From Rhinopithecus roxellana (taxonomy: Eukaryota; Chordata; Mammalia; Primates; Cercopithecidae), in contig NC_044562.1 of the NCBI RefSeq assembly GCF_007565055.1, positions 51,160,250 through 51,224,249 on the forward strand: a stretch of 64,000 nucleotides of DNA, written 5' to 3'. Made by a program: the position numbers and the translations under genes. Under the pieces are notes generated by a model. It saw only the letters and a list, made by a program, of their open reading frames with translations. It was not told the origin of the DNA and searched no databases. Position 1 is the first letter of the stretch; each line of letters begins with the position of its first letter. Positions 24,403 through 39,140 of the stretch are shown here, piece after piece.

Positions 24403-27400
24403 CTACAAAAAAAAAAAAAAAATCTTCATTATTCATTTGAGAAAGGTTATTAAATCAATTGCACATTCTTATATTACTTGAAATAATAAATATTCAGTTT
24501 TGTCGATTTATTTGATTCAACTTATTTGATTACTGAAATAAAATTCATTACCCACAACAAATGGAAACTCAATCAATCAATCAGTTAACCTATACCTCCC
24601 TTACCTACTAACCCATGATTGAAATGCTTTAATGATGTTTGGAATTCATGAAACAGTATCTTTCATTAAACTAAAGTAATCCAGTAAAGAACACATTAAA
24701 ACCTAACAAATTAGTAGCCAAATGTATCAGTAAACACAAAAACCTAATAACTTCAAATGTATCAGTAAAGTACACATGAAAACCTAACAACTTAGTAGCC
24801 AAATGTTTCGGTAAAGTATACATAAAACCTAACAACTTAGTAGACAAGTGTATATAAATAAGAAAAAAACCACAGGAAATATATGTGGAAACACAAAATA
24901 AAATCATAACTATAAACTAAACAGAAAGCCAGAAATATTCCAGAGTATACTTAGTGTTCTCATAAATAAGCTAGTGTCAGTGGCTTGCAAATCTGTTTAA
25001 ATAATCAGCAAGGAAAAAATTTTCTACCCTTGGACATATTTTATTCTGGCAGGAAGTTACTTAAAAATATTTAAACTTTTGAGGTAGTAAAATGTGACAC
25101 AAATAGTTTATAACAATGTGAAGTGGAAAAGGTAATCAGACACCAGCATGAGGTCAATAAATGAAAAAACGTTTCAGGTAACTTGCAAATGATACTTTCC
25201 AAGTGAAAAGAGACACAGCGCAAGACCAATGCTGACGGGGGCAATATTGTATTAATAATGAATGTGATAGATCTGATGGGACAGCATTGATACAGCTTGG
25301 CCCATCTGAAGCCTTTAAAAAGTTAATGATCCGGCCGGGCGCGGTGGCTCAAGCCTGTAATCCCAGCACTTTGGGAGGCCGAGACGGGTGGATCGCGAGG
25401 TCAGGAGATCGAGACCAACCTAGCTAACACGGCGAAACCCCGTCTCTACTAAAAAATACAAAAAACTAGCCGGGCGAGTTGGCGGGCGCCTGTAGTCCCA
25501 GCTACTTGGGAGGCTGAGGCAGGAGAATGGTGTAAACCTGAGAGGCGGAGCTTGCAGTGAGCTGAGATCCGGCCACTGCACTCCAGCCTGGGCGACAGCG
25601 CGAGACTCCGTCTCAAAAAAAAAAAAAAAAAAAGTTAATGATCGAAATGAAACGTGATGAACCGTGAGCATACCCTCCAGAATTAGACATTTTAGTTACT
25701 TCATTTCCTGATTCTTTATTTGGTACAACACAAAAAAAGATGAGAGCAGGAGGAAAAAACAATATGCTACCAAAAACCCTCTACCCAGAGCACATATTAA
25801 CAATACTACTGTTATGACTCATCAGATTATTTTACTTCTGCAAGGCAGTTTTCTGGCTCATACATCTGTTGCAAAACTCCTTTCCTTGATCTGCTGTAAC
25901 AAATTTGCAAGTGCATCTCTTTTCAAGAAAGCCAAATTTTTAATAACAAAATCAGTTAACATTTTGAAAATCCTCATATAAAAAAGGACAATATCAATTG
26001 CTTTCTTTTTTCACATCTTACATTACTATGGGATATACTGTTTTCTATAGATATTTATGACTCCTTTTCAAACTTCAACAGTTTCTATATAAGAAAAGCA
26101 AAACACAAATATTCACTATACACCTTGGGAACTTTTCTCATTTTGTAGCAATAGCCCATTTTTACAAAACTTAAGATGTTTAAAAATTATATTAAGGTAA
26201 CTGATGAAAATTATTAATGAACTTCATTTAGCATAAAACAAATTAATTAGATACTCCAAAGAAACTTGCAATCATAAGCTTAATAAGCAAGAGATACCCT
26301 TCAATGTCACTTTTAATATTTCCTGCTTATATACTAGTCGGCTTTACTTTATGATCCATACATAGGCTTTTGAACATGAAACTAGTTTTATTTTCAGTCT
26401 TACACAATGTGCATCCAATTTTAGCTAATGTTTTAAAGTGATATTATTTTCTTCTTCTTTCTACTTTATATAATAGCTGTTTTTCTACAACTTTTCAATT
26501 TACCTACTTTCTACCTTTTGATTATTCGTTAGGTATCATATTGTCCTTGAAAGTATTTCCAGAGAAATTATTGGCTTTATATCCCTTTTTCAGAGCTCAA
26601 AACAGTAACAAACAATTTATAAAGCATTTTTTTTTCTTTGCATTTGCTGTTGTCCTATGCCTAGAAGACCTTTGCTCTTCTTGGTACAGCTAATTCTGAC
26701 TTCTGTTCTAAGACTGCCTCTTTCCAAGTGAAATGAGGGCAGGAGGAATGTCTTGGCCATCTTTGTATGCCTAGTAGTTAGTGCAATTCTTGGCATATAG
26801 TAGGTATTCCATAACTGTTTGCTAAGTGAATAAATTTGTTCTGCATTTCTGAAAGGAAAGTGTTCTTTCAAAAATTCAAAATCACCATTTTGCTATGGGC
26901 AAGTAGTAACTTATGGGCAGACAGTAATTATGCTATGTTATTTCCATTTCACAGAGTTGTCTTTGTTCTTGTGCCGTTACAGTTTTCAACTAGATTGCAA
27001 GCTCCTGGAGGGCAGCAATGTGTATCCCTCACATCTTCTCAGAATAAGTAATTAATATTCCTTAACAGTACCTGAGCCAAGCCCAGGTGTTTTCCCTTAT
27101 ATTTAACTTCCATTAAAACTTTAGCATCTCCAGGCACGGTGGCTCACACCTGTAATCCCAGCACTTTGGGAAGCTGAGGCAGGTGGATCACAGGTCAGGA
27201 GTTCGAGACCAGCCTGGCCAACATGGTGAAACCCCATCTCTACTAAAAATACAAAAATTAGCTGGGCATGGTGGTGGGTGCTTGTAATCCCAGCTATTTG
27301 GGAGGCTGATGCAGGAGAATCGGTTGAACTCAGGAGGCAGAGGTTGCAGTGAGCTGAGATCGTGCCACTGCACTCCACCCTGGTTGGTGAGTGAGACTCT

Positions 27401-29431
27401 GTCTCAAAAAAAACAAAAACAAAAACAAAAACAAAAAAAACCTTGGGCATAAGCACTACTCATAATAGCAAAGACACGGAACATGGAATCAACTCAATGC
27501 CGATCAATGATAGTCTGTATAATGAAAATGTGATATATATATACCCCATGGAATACTATGCAGCCATAAAAGGAATGAGATCATGTCCTTTGCAGGGACA
27601 TAGATGGAGTTGGAAGCCATTATGCTTAGCAAACTGACACAGGAACAGAAAACCAAACACCGCATGTCTCACTTATAGGTGGAAGCTGAACAATGTGAAC
27701 ACATAGACACATGGAAGGGAACAACACAAACTGGGGGCCTGTCAGGGTGGGGTGGGGTAGGAGGAAGGAGAGCATCAGGAAAAATAACTAATGCATTCTG
27801 GGCTTAATACCTAGGTGATGGGTTGATAGGTGCAGCAAATCCCCATGGCACACATTTACCAATGTAACAAATCTGCACATCCTGTACATATGCCCCAGAA
27901 CTTAAAAAAAACCTTGGGTATAATGTGATAGTCTGCAAGTGCCTGACAGCCACCTATGATGAAATAAGAATTCTGCAGTGGAATGAAAATCAATTGTCAC
28001 TAAAAATATACTCCTTAGTTCAGCGTTTGGGTGGGGTGGGGGAGTAGCCAAAATCTCTCAAAGAACTAAGCAATGTCTTGGTTTATATTGAGGCACAACC
28101 TTCTCATCCTGCAGAGATATGGTAGCAAACCGGACAACACTATGAGGAGCACAGGTCACAACAGTCCACTCATGACTATCCACAGTAGTAGAGGTGAATG
28201 CAAATATGACAAATACAAAAAAAGTGATGGGTAGACTGCTTTGAAACAAACTGGAAGACATAAGGCAAGAGAATAGGGTCTGGCAGCAGGGAACCTAAGG
28301 CTGTTTCACGCAGACTTCCTAGAACTAAATTCAAAGGAAAACCCTAACTTTCCAGACCTAAGTAACAAAAGGACCAGAGGGCTACTGCCTTTGTAAACCC
28401 CCCACCTTTTCTGCATGCAGATGGGAAATTTGCTGTCCACAACCAATCATACTGACTGCAGGCCAAGTCGTCGTTTGCATAGAAGCGTAACTTTGTAACT
28501 TCACCCTAGCCTCTCATTGGTTGCTTTTTGCAACCAATCAGATGTTTGCACAGGAGCCTGACCTTTGTAACTTCACTTCAGCCTCTGGTTGGCTGCTTTC
28601 TCTAACCAATCAGACTGACCGCAGGATACCACTTCCTTTACATGAGGTGAGCATGAAGTGGCCATTGGGAAACTTCTAGCGGATATTTGGACCCAAGAAG
28701 TTTCTGTATCCTGTCCCTTGGGCCGCTGCTTGGGCCTGCTCCCAAACTGTGGAGTGCGCTTTCGCTTTTAATAAATCCCTGCTTTCACTCTTTTGTTGCT
28801 TCATTCTTTCTTGCTTTGATGGGCATTCTGTCCAATTCTTTGTTCAAAACGCCAAGAACCTGGACAACTTGCAGTCATGACCCTTTATTGGTAACAGAAG
28901 CATCTAAAAAAGTGAATTTAGGTACTTATTGAGACCCATAATGTTTCTCTAACGAACTTTTACTTATATTGAACAAAAAACTACAAACAGCTTACATGTC
29001 TCACAGTAGGAAATAAGATAAATTATAGAATCACCAACTACCAGAATACTGTGCAAAAATTTAAAATGATTTGAATCATTAAGTATAAAAAGCAGGCTAT
29101 ACAGAGGGGACCAGGGCCGGAGATGGGACCAGGAAGGAACTGAGGACCAAGAAGTGCAAATATCAGTATCCAGGACCAGAGTGGCTGTCCGAAGGTCCCG
29201 ATCTCACGTGTGATGTCACCCTGTCAGCCCTCCCCTCCTGAGCAGGGATCCAAGAATGTGCCAAGAGTCCTGCTGGCCTCAGCCAGGTGGGCCTGTACAT
29301 AGGGTCCATGTGCAATAGGGAGGGACATCTTCCATTTTTTGCTGCCCCCTCCCAGCCCACTGTCTGGGGCAGGGGGAGAAGGTATTTTCAAGATAAAGCA
29401 CAGGTACCACAAATGAAAGTCATGAAGCTGC

Positions 29432-29462
<31 letters not shown>

Positions 29463-32400
29463 GGCTATAAAAGAATATAAACTGTATGATACTATTTTTA
29501 TAAAAATAAATATACAGGTCTAGAAAAATATATCAAAATGCTAACAATGGTTATATCTAAGTGTGGCAGTATCTTAATTTTTTCCATTTTTTTCTACAAA
29601 GAACATGGACTACTTACATCATGTTTTTAAAATCGCATCTTATAAATAACAAACATGAAATATCAAATATACATTGTCATACTTTGTACCTTTTGCACGT
29701 AAAAACAGGGGACAAATAAATTTAGTTTCTAAAAGGACTCTGGGCTATAGAAGTTACCATTACGGTTCCTCTCAGGTGTATTTCTGTCCCTTTAAGCATA
29801 AAGGAAGGACAGAGAAACCAAACAGAGTTTTGCAAGTACAGAGGGAAATGAGGAAAGACTTGGGAAATGGAAACCATTCCATTTGGGGATGGTATGTAAA
29901 AAGATAAAAACAACAAACTAGGCCTAGAAAGGTAGTTTTGAAACATGTAATTCACTGAGTAATTAAATTTAACAATATTTGAATATAAAATAGACAAATG
30001 GATGAATAAATCTTTTCTAAAACAAATGAAAAAAATTCAAGAATTCTATTGCTACAACTAAATATATATTTCCAGGCATGATGGCTCATGCCTATAATCC
30101 CAGCACTTTGGGAGGCTGAGGCAGGTGGATCAATTAACATCAGGCACTTGAGACCATCCTGGCCAACATGGCAAAACCCCATCTCTACTAAAAACAGAAA
30201 TTAACCAGGCATGGTGGCACGCACCTGTAATCCCAGCTACTAGGGAAGCTGAGGCAGGAGAATCACTTGAGCCCAGGAGGCGGAGTTGCAGCAAGCTGAG
30301 ATTGTGTCAATGCACTGAGTTTTCAGGGCAGGTACATACTGGCTGAGGTTAGGATCCCAGTATAAAACATAAGGCTTGAGAGGGTAGAACATATTGCTGA
30401 AATCTAATTCATCTTATCAGAAACATTTTCTGCAACTCCTCAGATTCTCGTGGTGCCGCCATCTCACAGACCCTCTCAGCACACTCCACCTCAGCTACCA
30501 CCTCCATGGCTGACTGCTCTCCCCTTAGGTCCATTCACTTTTGCCTGTCAAAGAAGGAGCTCTTCTTCAATGGTGTCCACAGCATAGACAGGCATACTCT
30601 GAGTCCTGGATTTTCTATTTCTCAACTTGGTTGAAAAGTTGTATTATAGGGTGTTAGATTTGGCTTTGAGATGGCCGCTGAAGGAGTGGAATATTATAAC
30701 CCAGAATTGTGGGGCTGGTTATATCCCCACTGGCAAACTTGGACCAATGGGAAACAGAAGCTGACAGGAAGCCAGGCAGATAAATTCTCTCTCCTTCCTC
30801 CCTCCCAGAATGGGTTGAGGTGCAGTTTCTTTGTACTGCCTGTCCAGAGATATTTTGGGTGGTAGAGTAGCTACACCTCCTGAATAGCCAATAGTCAGCT
30901 CACTGTGCAATGAGCCCAGCAGGGTAAACGTATCACTTTGTATTCCTTCTCTTCCCACCTTGAATCACTTTCCTTTCTTGCCACTCTCACTGCCTAGAGA
31001 TTGTACCTCTCAAATTAATCATCAGCTCTAAATCCTCATCTCAAGCTTTGTTTTTAGGAAACCCAAACTAAAATCCACTCTAATTTACTGGCCCAAATTA
31101 AGGCAAATTTTATTTTTAAATTCATTTAAAATTCCACACTTATTAGAATATTCAATCTCTTGCTTTTCTTTCTAGATAGTATTACCCCGTCTAATCTTTA
31201 CTTGAAACATTTACATCTCTTCTAATGTTAATATGAATATGGATGATATCTACACTTTCCCATCTCTGGCATATTCTACATCTCCTTAGAGAAGGAGCTA
31301 ATACAGAAACATCATTTTTATTTTTAAAACTATTAACTCACACACTGGAATGTTACAATCCAGAGCCTGTGAAGTTTTTCACAAGAAAACAGAATGGCCA
31401 ATACTAGGCTTTGAATTAGAAAACCTCTTCCTTGGCCAGGTGCGGTGGCTCACGCCTGTAATCCTAGCACTTTGGAAGGCCCAGGCGGGCGGTCTGCCTG
31501 AGCTCAGGAATTCGAGACCAGCCTGGGCAATACAGTGAAACCCCGTCTCTATTAAAATACAAAAAATTAGCCAGGTGTGGTGGTGTGCACCTGTAGTCCC
31601 AGCTACTTGGCAGGCTGAGGCAGGAGAATCACTTGAACCCGGGAGGTGGAGGTTGCAGTGAGCCGGAGTTTGCAGTGTGCCGAGATCATGCCACTGTACT
31701 CCAGCTGGCGACAGAGCGAGACTCCGTCTCAAAAAAAAAAAAAAAAAAAAACACAAAAAACAAACAAACAAAAACCCTCTTCCTTTGCTTCCATTCAAAT
31801 ATAGTCATGCATCATTTAACAGTGGTGATACATTCTGAGAAATGTGTTGTTAGGCAGTTTCTTCATGCTGTAAACATCATAGAGTGTATTCACACAAACT
31901 AGAATGGTATGGCCTATTGCTCCAAGGCTACAAACCTGTTCAGCATGTTACTGTACTAACTTGTAGGCAACTGTAACACAACGGTATGTATTTGTGTATC
32001 TAAACATACCTAAACATAGAAAAGGTATGGTAAAAATACATTATTATAATCTTATGGAACCACCATCATATATGCAGTCCAAACATCATTATGCAGTGCA
32101 TGACTGTATCTGCTATTAAAGTTGATGAACAGTAGAATTGAATAGTTTTATATTTTCCAGGTAGTCTAGTAGGAAGGTAAGTAGAACAGTGCTAGGCACC
32201 TAAGGCATTCAATAAGTATTACCAAATGAAAGGAAAGAAAGGAGAGAGGGAGAGAAATTGGGAAGGAGAGAAGGTAGAAGGGAGAGAAGGTAGGCCAGAG
32301 TTCAATTAAACCTGATTGTAATCTTCTCATTGTTAGGTGTTCCAGAAGAGTTATTTCTCTCTGTAAATGCTTCTACTTTCCCACCTACGTATCTTACATA

Positions 32401-35400
32401 AAATCTGTGTGAATTATTTGCTGACTAAAAATGACGCCATTTCAAGGAATAATTATTGATAACAGCCAACCTAGAAACTTTGCCTGTCAGAATGTTGACT
32501 TGAATCCAGTAACAAGATTGAAGTACTATATGGCATTGGCTATTGGTCTTCTAACTTCAGAAAACCAACAGACAGCTTATGATCAGCATTTTCATACAAT
32601 CTAAGAAAAGCAATGCACATTTAGTCCTTAGAGTGCCTTAAAATTTTACTGCTAAAAATGCAATTTCACAATAACTATTTCATTCATTAAAATGAAATGC
32701 ATGTTAATCATCATAAATACACTAACAAGTCTAGAGCAGTCTCTGTTTTACAGTCCCCCTGAATATCTTGCAGACTGGTCAGAGGTCAGGTGCTATAAAC
32801 CCTCAAAGGAAATCTAACTACATGTTTACAGACAAAAACTCAGTAAGTAGAGGATTTTTATCTCTGAACATTTCTCAGTAAGGCATGGGAAAATGAGAAA
32901 CTGAATTAATGTTAAAACTAAGTATCTCATTGAAAAAAGAGCAATTAACCAAATAATTGTAGGAAATAATGAAACATTGTTAGAAGGGAAATTTCATAAT
33001 GGTTTTTTAGAGATTCATTATAAAAAGAATAAAGATTGGGTAATGGATCCATACTTTCAAATTTCTGCTTCTGAAGAACTATGGATCAAAACAAAACTCA
33101 CCTTTCTTTTTGCTTCTTCAATAAATTCAAAACATTCTGGAAAATAAGACAGGATGTTGGTTTCAGGCAAATCCAATATAGAAATGCTTTTATATGTAAA
33201 GTCACTGAGGAAAGCATTTTCAACTCCATATGCAACATTAAGAATATGAGTCACCTTAAAGAGAAAGAAAAAAGATGATTTTTAAAAATCCCATGAATTA
33301 GGTTATCTAAAAAGAGACTGGGGTGTTGTGTTGATATCTATAACAAGAAAGGTAAAAAATTTAAATGCGACTCACTTGATTGACAATACTTCTTCAACCC
33401 ACACCAGAGGTGCTCCTTCTACTATGTGTTCTCTCTCTCTCCCCCCCCACCCTTTTTTTTAACTTATTATTATCATCATGTAGAGACAGGGTCTCTTTCT
33501 GTCACCCAGGCTGGAGTGCAAAGATGCAATCATAGGTCACTGCAATCTTGAACTCCTGGGCTCAGGTGATCCTCCCTCCTCAGCCTCCCAAGTCGCTGGG
33601 ACTACAGGAGTGTACCACCATGCCCAGCTAATTTTGTTTTTTTTCAGAGAGGGGTCTCGCTTTTTTTGCCCAGGCTGGTCTTGAACGCCTGGCCTCAAGT
33701 GACATTCCCACTTCCGCCTCCCACAGTGCTGGGATTACAGGCGTGAGCCACCACACCTGGCCTATATATTCTCATAGCCCTGGACTTGCCCTATTACAGC
33801 TCATACCACTTAGAGATTGTTTGTCTCTTTCATTGCACTAGAAACTACACGAAGGTAGGGACCATGTTTAACTTAGTGTTATAAGCAAATGAGCAGTGAG
33901 TTTAGCAGAAAATGCTTAAAATCTTTGTTGAATTAATCTGTGAATATCCATATAAAAAACTTAAATAGGAGAAGTATATCAGTAGTACACAACTTCCCTT
34001 TCAAGAATTATTTCCCTATTTTCCTTCATATTCTTTACTTAATAAAATGGTTCTTCAGGATGACTGCACATTAGAGTCACCTGATGAACTCTTAAAAACT
34101 ATCAATACCACAGGGTCTCATACCCAGAGATTCTGATGAACTAATCTGGCTGAAAAGTAAGGGGAGGTGTGGTTGTAAAAAATTTTCTTTCAGGTGGTAC
34201 ATTTGAGCAACCTCCTCCTCTTCCATCTATGTATTTGAGCTCCTTTTCCTAGAGTCCACCAAACATGTGGAAGAAAGCCATGTAGAAAGTCCATTAAGAT
34301 AATCCAGAGGCTGAGAATCACTTGAACCCAGGAGGTGAAGGTTACAGTGAGCCACGGTCATGCAACTGTGCTCCAGCCTGAGCAACAGAGCGAGACTCCA
34401 TCTCAAAAAAAAAAAAAAAAAAAGAAAAAAAGAAAAAAAAACTAACAACTTTGTCCACATCTGTACTTCCCCTCTGCCTTCTGATTACAATGAATGATAT
34501 GCTCATGCATCTTCAATAAGGCTCATTCCAGAATCTGTGCTTGGAGTCACAGTGCTTCCTACTTTCTTGGCATCTCCCTACAGTCATAATTCTTGCTTTT
34601 CTGTATCTTCAATTTCTTCTTCTACCATCAGCCTTAAAACATGCTGAAAGCTCTCCTATCCCCCTCCTCACCTATAGCTCCTCTCTCTCTTTTTTTTCCC
34701 CTTGCCATCACTTCCTCACTTCTCAATCTTTTGCAATACGGCTTTGGCCTCCAATTCAAATGAAACTGTTTCCACCAAATGCACTAACAACCTCTCTGTC
34801 ACCAAGTCCCATGAACATAATTTAGGCCTAATCGTACTTAAACTTCTGCAGCATCTGACATTGCTGACTCTCTCCTCCCTAAAACACTATTCTCTTTGGC
34901 TTCCACAACACCACCTTTTTGTTTTACCTTCTTTTGGCCTCTTTTAGATCCTCCTTTCCCACTGCAGACTCTTCTTCCTTTGATCATTCCACATAGGGTG
35001 ATATTCCTCAATTTATCAGTTCTATGATAAGATTCTGTTATAGGCCCTCTTCTCTCTTACTTTATACTTTTCCCCCAGGCAGCTTCATCTATTCTAATGA
35101 TTTCAGTAACTATTTAAAAGCTGAAGATTCCTAAATCTATATTCACCTCTATTCTGAACTTCAAACCCTACATATCCACCCACCAAGATGATCCACATCA
35201 CCCAAAATCTAACATGTTCAAAACTGAGCACACTGTTTTTCCTTCAAAGCCTGTTCCTTCTACGCTGTTTTCAATCTCATGGAACAATAACCTTACTTAG
35301 TTACCAAAGGAAGTGAGACATCAGCCTTGACTCCTCCTTCTCCCTTAGCCCCACTCCCTATTCTGCCTCATAAGTAATCAAATTGTAAGAATTCTACCCC

Positions 35401-38400
35401 CTAAAAAACCCCTCACATCTATGTAATTCTATCTCCACTACATCTTAATCTCAGCCACTGTCATCTTTTCCTTAGATTACTGCAATAGCTTTATAACCAG
35501 TTTCCCCATCTCTCACTTGAGCAACCCTCCAATGGATTTTCCACACTGCTTCTAATGAAAAATCTTTCTAAACTGCAAATTTGAGCCTGTTACATCTCTG
35601 GGTAACTTCTCAGTGGCTTTCCACAGTCTTTTGGATCAAGTCCAAACAACTAACTCTGGCTTACATGGCTTTTTGTGATCTGGCTCATGCTTACCTCTCT
35701 CTCTGGTCTGGTCTCTTAGTGCCCTTCTTTCTCACACTCTCTATTCCAGGGTCACTGAACTTTTCTGTCCCTGAAAGCATCAGCCTTTCTCTTGCTTCTT
35801 GGCCTTCACACATATCATTTATTCTGTATGAACACTTTTCTTCCTTTTTTTTTTTTTTTTGAGATAGAGTCTTGCTTTGTCACCCAGTCTGGAATACAGT
35901 AGCAAAATCATAGCACACTGTAATCTCGAACTCCTGGGGTCAACCAATCCTCCTGCCTTGGTCTCCAAAAGCACTGAGATTACAGGCTGTCTACTCCTTT
36001 CCCAGCCTCTTCAGAGAAATACTTCAATATCACTTCCTCCAGGAAGTCTCCCCTGACTCACCTATCCCCCCAAAAACAAACCAAACCAAACATGGGTTAA
36101 GAGCATCATCTCCTATGCACTTCTATAGCACCCTGCACTTCCCCATCAAAGCACACAAATGCTGTTCTGTAGCTGCTTGTCTGTCTTCCCTGTCTGCCCC
36201 TTAGGTCATAGGCATCAAGTGAACAAGAATCTCTTACACTCCTTCAACTACAGTAATTCCATGACCTGAAACAGTGCTCAACAAAATGGTAGAGGGCTAA
36301 AAATTCTTTTGAGTAAATATGTAATAAATCACATCAGTTGTATGGAGTAGAGTGGCTGGAAATGGCATTACAGAAGAAGTGGTATGTGAGTTGGGACTTA
36401 AGGCATGGGCAGCTCTTAAACAAATAGAGATGAGGGAAAGCCTATCCCACACAGAGAAACTCCATAAACACAGGCAAGAAAGACATGCCTCCAAGGTCAG
36501 GTTCATAAGGGTACATGAAAGAGATCAAGAAGAATGTAAAACTGGAAAGATAGATCATAGATCAACATATTCGAATTCTGTGCCAATTATTTTTCAACTC
36601 TATTAAAATGATAGCCAAAATGTTACCAAGTAAACTCCATAATGTACCAAAGATGCACCAATACAGTTTTTCCTAAATAAAACAACTAAAATATTCTGTG
36701 TATATGGTGCCAGATTTAAAGCATTTTTTTACCTTGTTCTTTTTCAGGGTATCCAAATCATGAGCAGCGTCTTGTGACCCTAGAAAAAATAAATGATACC
36801 ATCTTGAACATAAATATAATCATCTTGACCTTTTATATAAATTTGTACAGCAATTCCGTTATTAAAAAAAAAGACAAACAACTTGGAAGGACCTTAGTCC
36901 AACTTTCTGAAGGGCAATTTGATAAGAGTCATCCTATATAAACTCTTGGACTCTGAAATCCTACTTCTAAAAATTTGTCCTAAAAGTTACAGATGTTGCA
37001 AAGATTAGCTATAAGAATGTTCACCATAGTATTGTTTGTAATATAAATAAAACAAAAACAAAAGAACACCAAAAGCCCAATAGCTGTTGCATTAAATAAA
37101 AAATGGTACAATTGTGTCGTGAAATACATACAGCCATTACCACCATTAGAAATAAGAAACGTAAGCCTGAACAACATTGTGAGACCCTCTCTATAGAAAA
37201 AAGATTTTTTTTTAATTAGCCAGGCATGGTAGTGTGTGCCTGTATTCCCAGGTATTCAGAAGGCTAAGGCAGGAGGCTCCCTTGAACCTAGGAATTTGGG
37301 GTTATAGTAAGCTATGGTTATGCCACTGCACTCCAGCCTGGGTGACACAGCAAGAAGAAGAAACAAAAGGAAAAGGAAAAGAGAAGAAGGAGAAAGGGAG
37401 GGAGGGAGGAATGGAGGGAAGGAGAAAGGAAGGAGGAAAAGGAAGGGAAGGAAAAGAAAGAAAGAGAGGGAGAGAGAGAAAGAAGAAATGTGGTAAAATA
37501 TTTATAGCACGGAAACATGTTCTTGGCCAGAAGTGGTGGCTCCTGCCTATAATCCCAGCACTTTGGGAGGTTCGGACAGATGGATCACTTGAGGTCAGGA
37601 ATTCAAAACCAGACTGGCCAACATGACAAAACCCCATCTCTACTAAAAATACAAAAATTAGCTGGGTGTGGTTGGTGCACACCTGTAATCCCAGCTACTC
37701 AGGAGGCTGAGGCATGAGAATTGCTTGAACCTGGGAGGCGGAGGTCGCAGTGAGCCAAGATCGTGCCATTGCACTCCAGCCTGGATGACAGAGCAAGACT
37801 CCATCTCAGGAAAAAAAAAAAAAGGACAGACAGAAAAATGTTATCAATATATCTGGTGATAAAAGCAGGTTACAAAATACCATCATCCATTTTTATAACA
37901 ACAAAAAATATGTATGTGCTTAAAAAATGGACAGGAAGTATATGTAGAACAAAATGTTAATAGTAGGGTTGCAGGTGATTTTTTTTCTTCTTTATGCTCA
38001 TTCTGACTTTTTACAATAAACATCTCTTTATTTTGTAACTTAAAAAAGGATATTACAAAAACCATACACCCACAAGACGACTTCGTGCCAGCTGGTTTGG
38101 GAACACCCAGTAGCTTAGAGCAAATGCTGTTGGCCTGCAGGATCCCACCCACACTCCATGTACCACTAGGGCTGTGCCCTTCTACAATCTTTCTGTCACA
38201 GCCAGCTTCCCAGATCTCCCACACTAGGAAACTGGCTCTAGTTAATAAGCAAGTTCATATGGAGAATAACTAGTTCAAATAAAGTGAGTTTCACAGTTTA
38301 AAGACGTCAAGCATTTTACTTTCCTGAATTAGGTTCTATTTCATAAACTTTTTTTTTTAAGTTACCTATCTGGGAATTCAGCCAACTTTTTAAATGTGAT

Positions 38401-39100
38401 TTTAGGTAGCAGAAAGGCCAGCAAGTATGCTGTTTGGCCAATATCCTCTTGATAATACCAAGCTTACAGGTTCCTTACTGAACTCACATTCAGCTTTATT
38501 CTACTCAAAAGTTAGCCTATCAAAATATTAACATTTGTTAAAGCTGAATGGTGTATACATAATGGTCTATTAGTTTCTGTAATTTTCTACAAATTTGAAA
38601 TACTTCATTTTTTTTAAAATTCTGTTTTGTAATGTAGAAAGCCCTAACCAACTCCAGGGGAAAAAATAGGTTCAAATAATTGAAACTTGGCAGTTTAGTC
38701 AGGCGCAGTGGCTCATGCCTATAATCCCAGAACTCTGGGAGGCCAATGCAGGCAGACTGCTTAAGCCCAGGAGTTCAAGACCAGCTTGGGCAACATGGTA
38801 AAAACACATCTCTACAAAAAGTACAAAAAATTACCCAGGGATGGTGGTGTGCACCTGTAGTCGCAGCTATTCAGAGGCTGAGGTGGGAGGATCACTGGAG
38901 CCTGGAAGGTGGAGGTTGCAGTGAGCCAAGATCATTTCACTGCACTCCACTCTGGATTTATTTTCAGACCCTATCTCAAAATAAATAAATAAATAAATAA
39001 TAAATATCTATCTGTCTATAATATATAATTTTCAAAGCCTAGGACAAAAATGCTATCTAAAATCTTTCATCCATTCTTTAAATGGTTCGAGGGCCTATGT

Positions 39101-39140
<40 letters not shown>

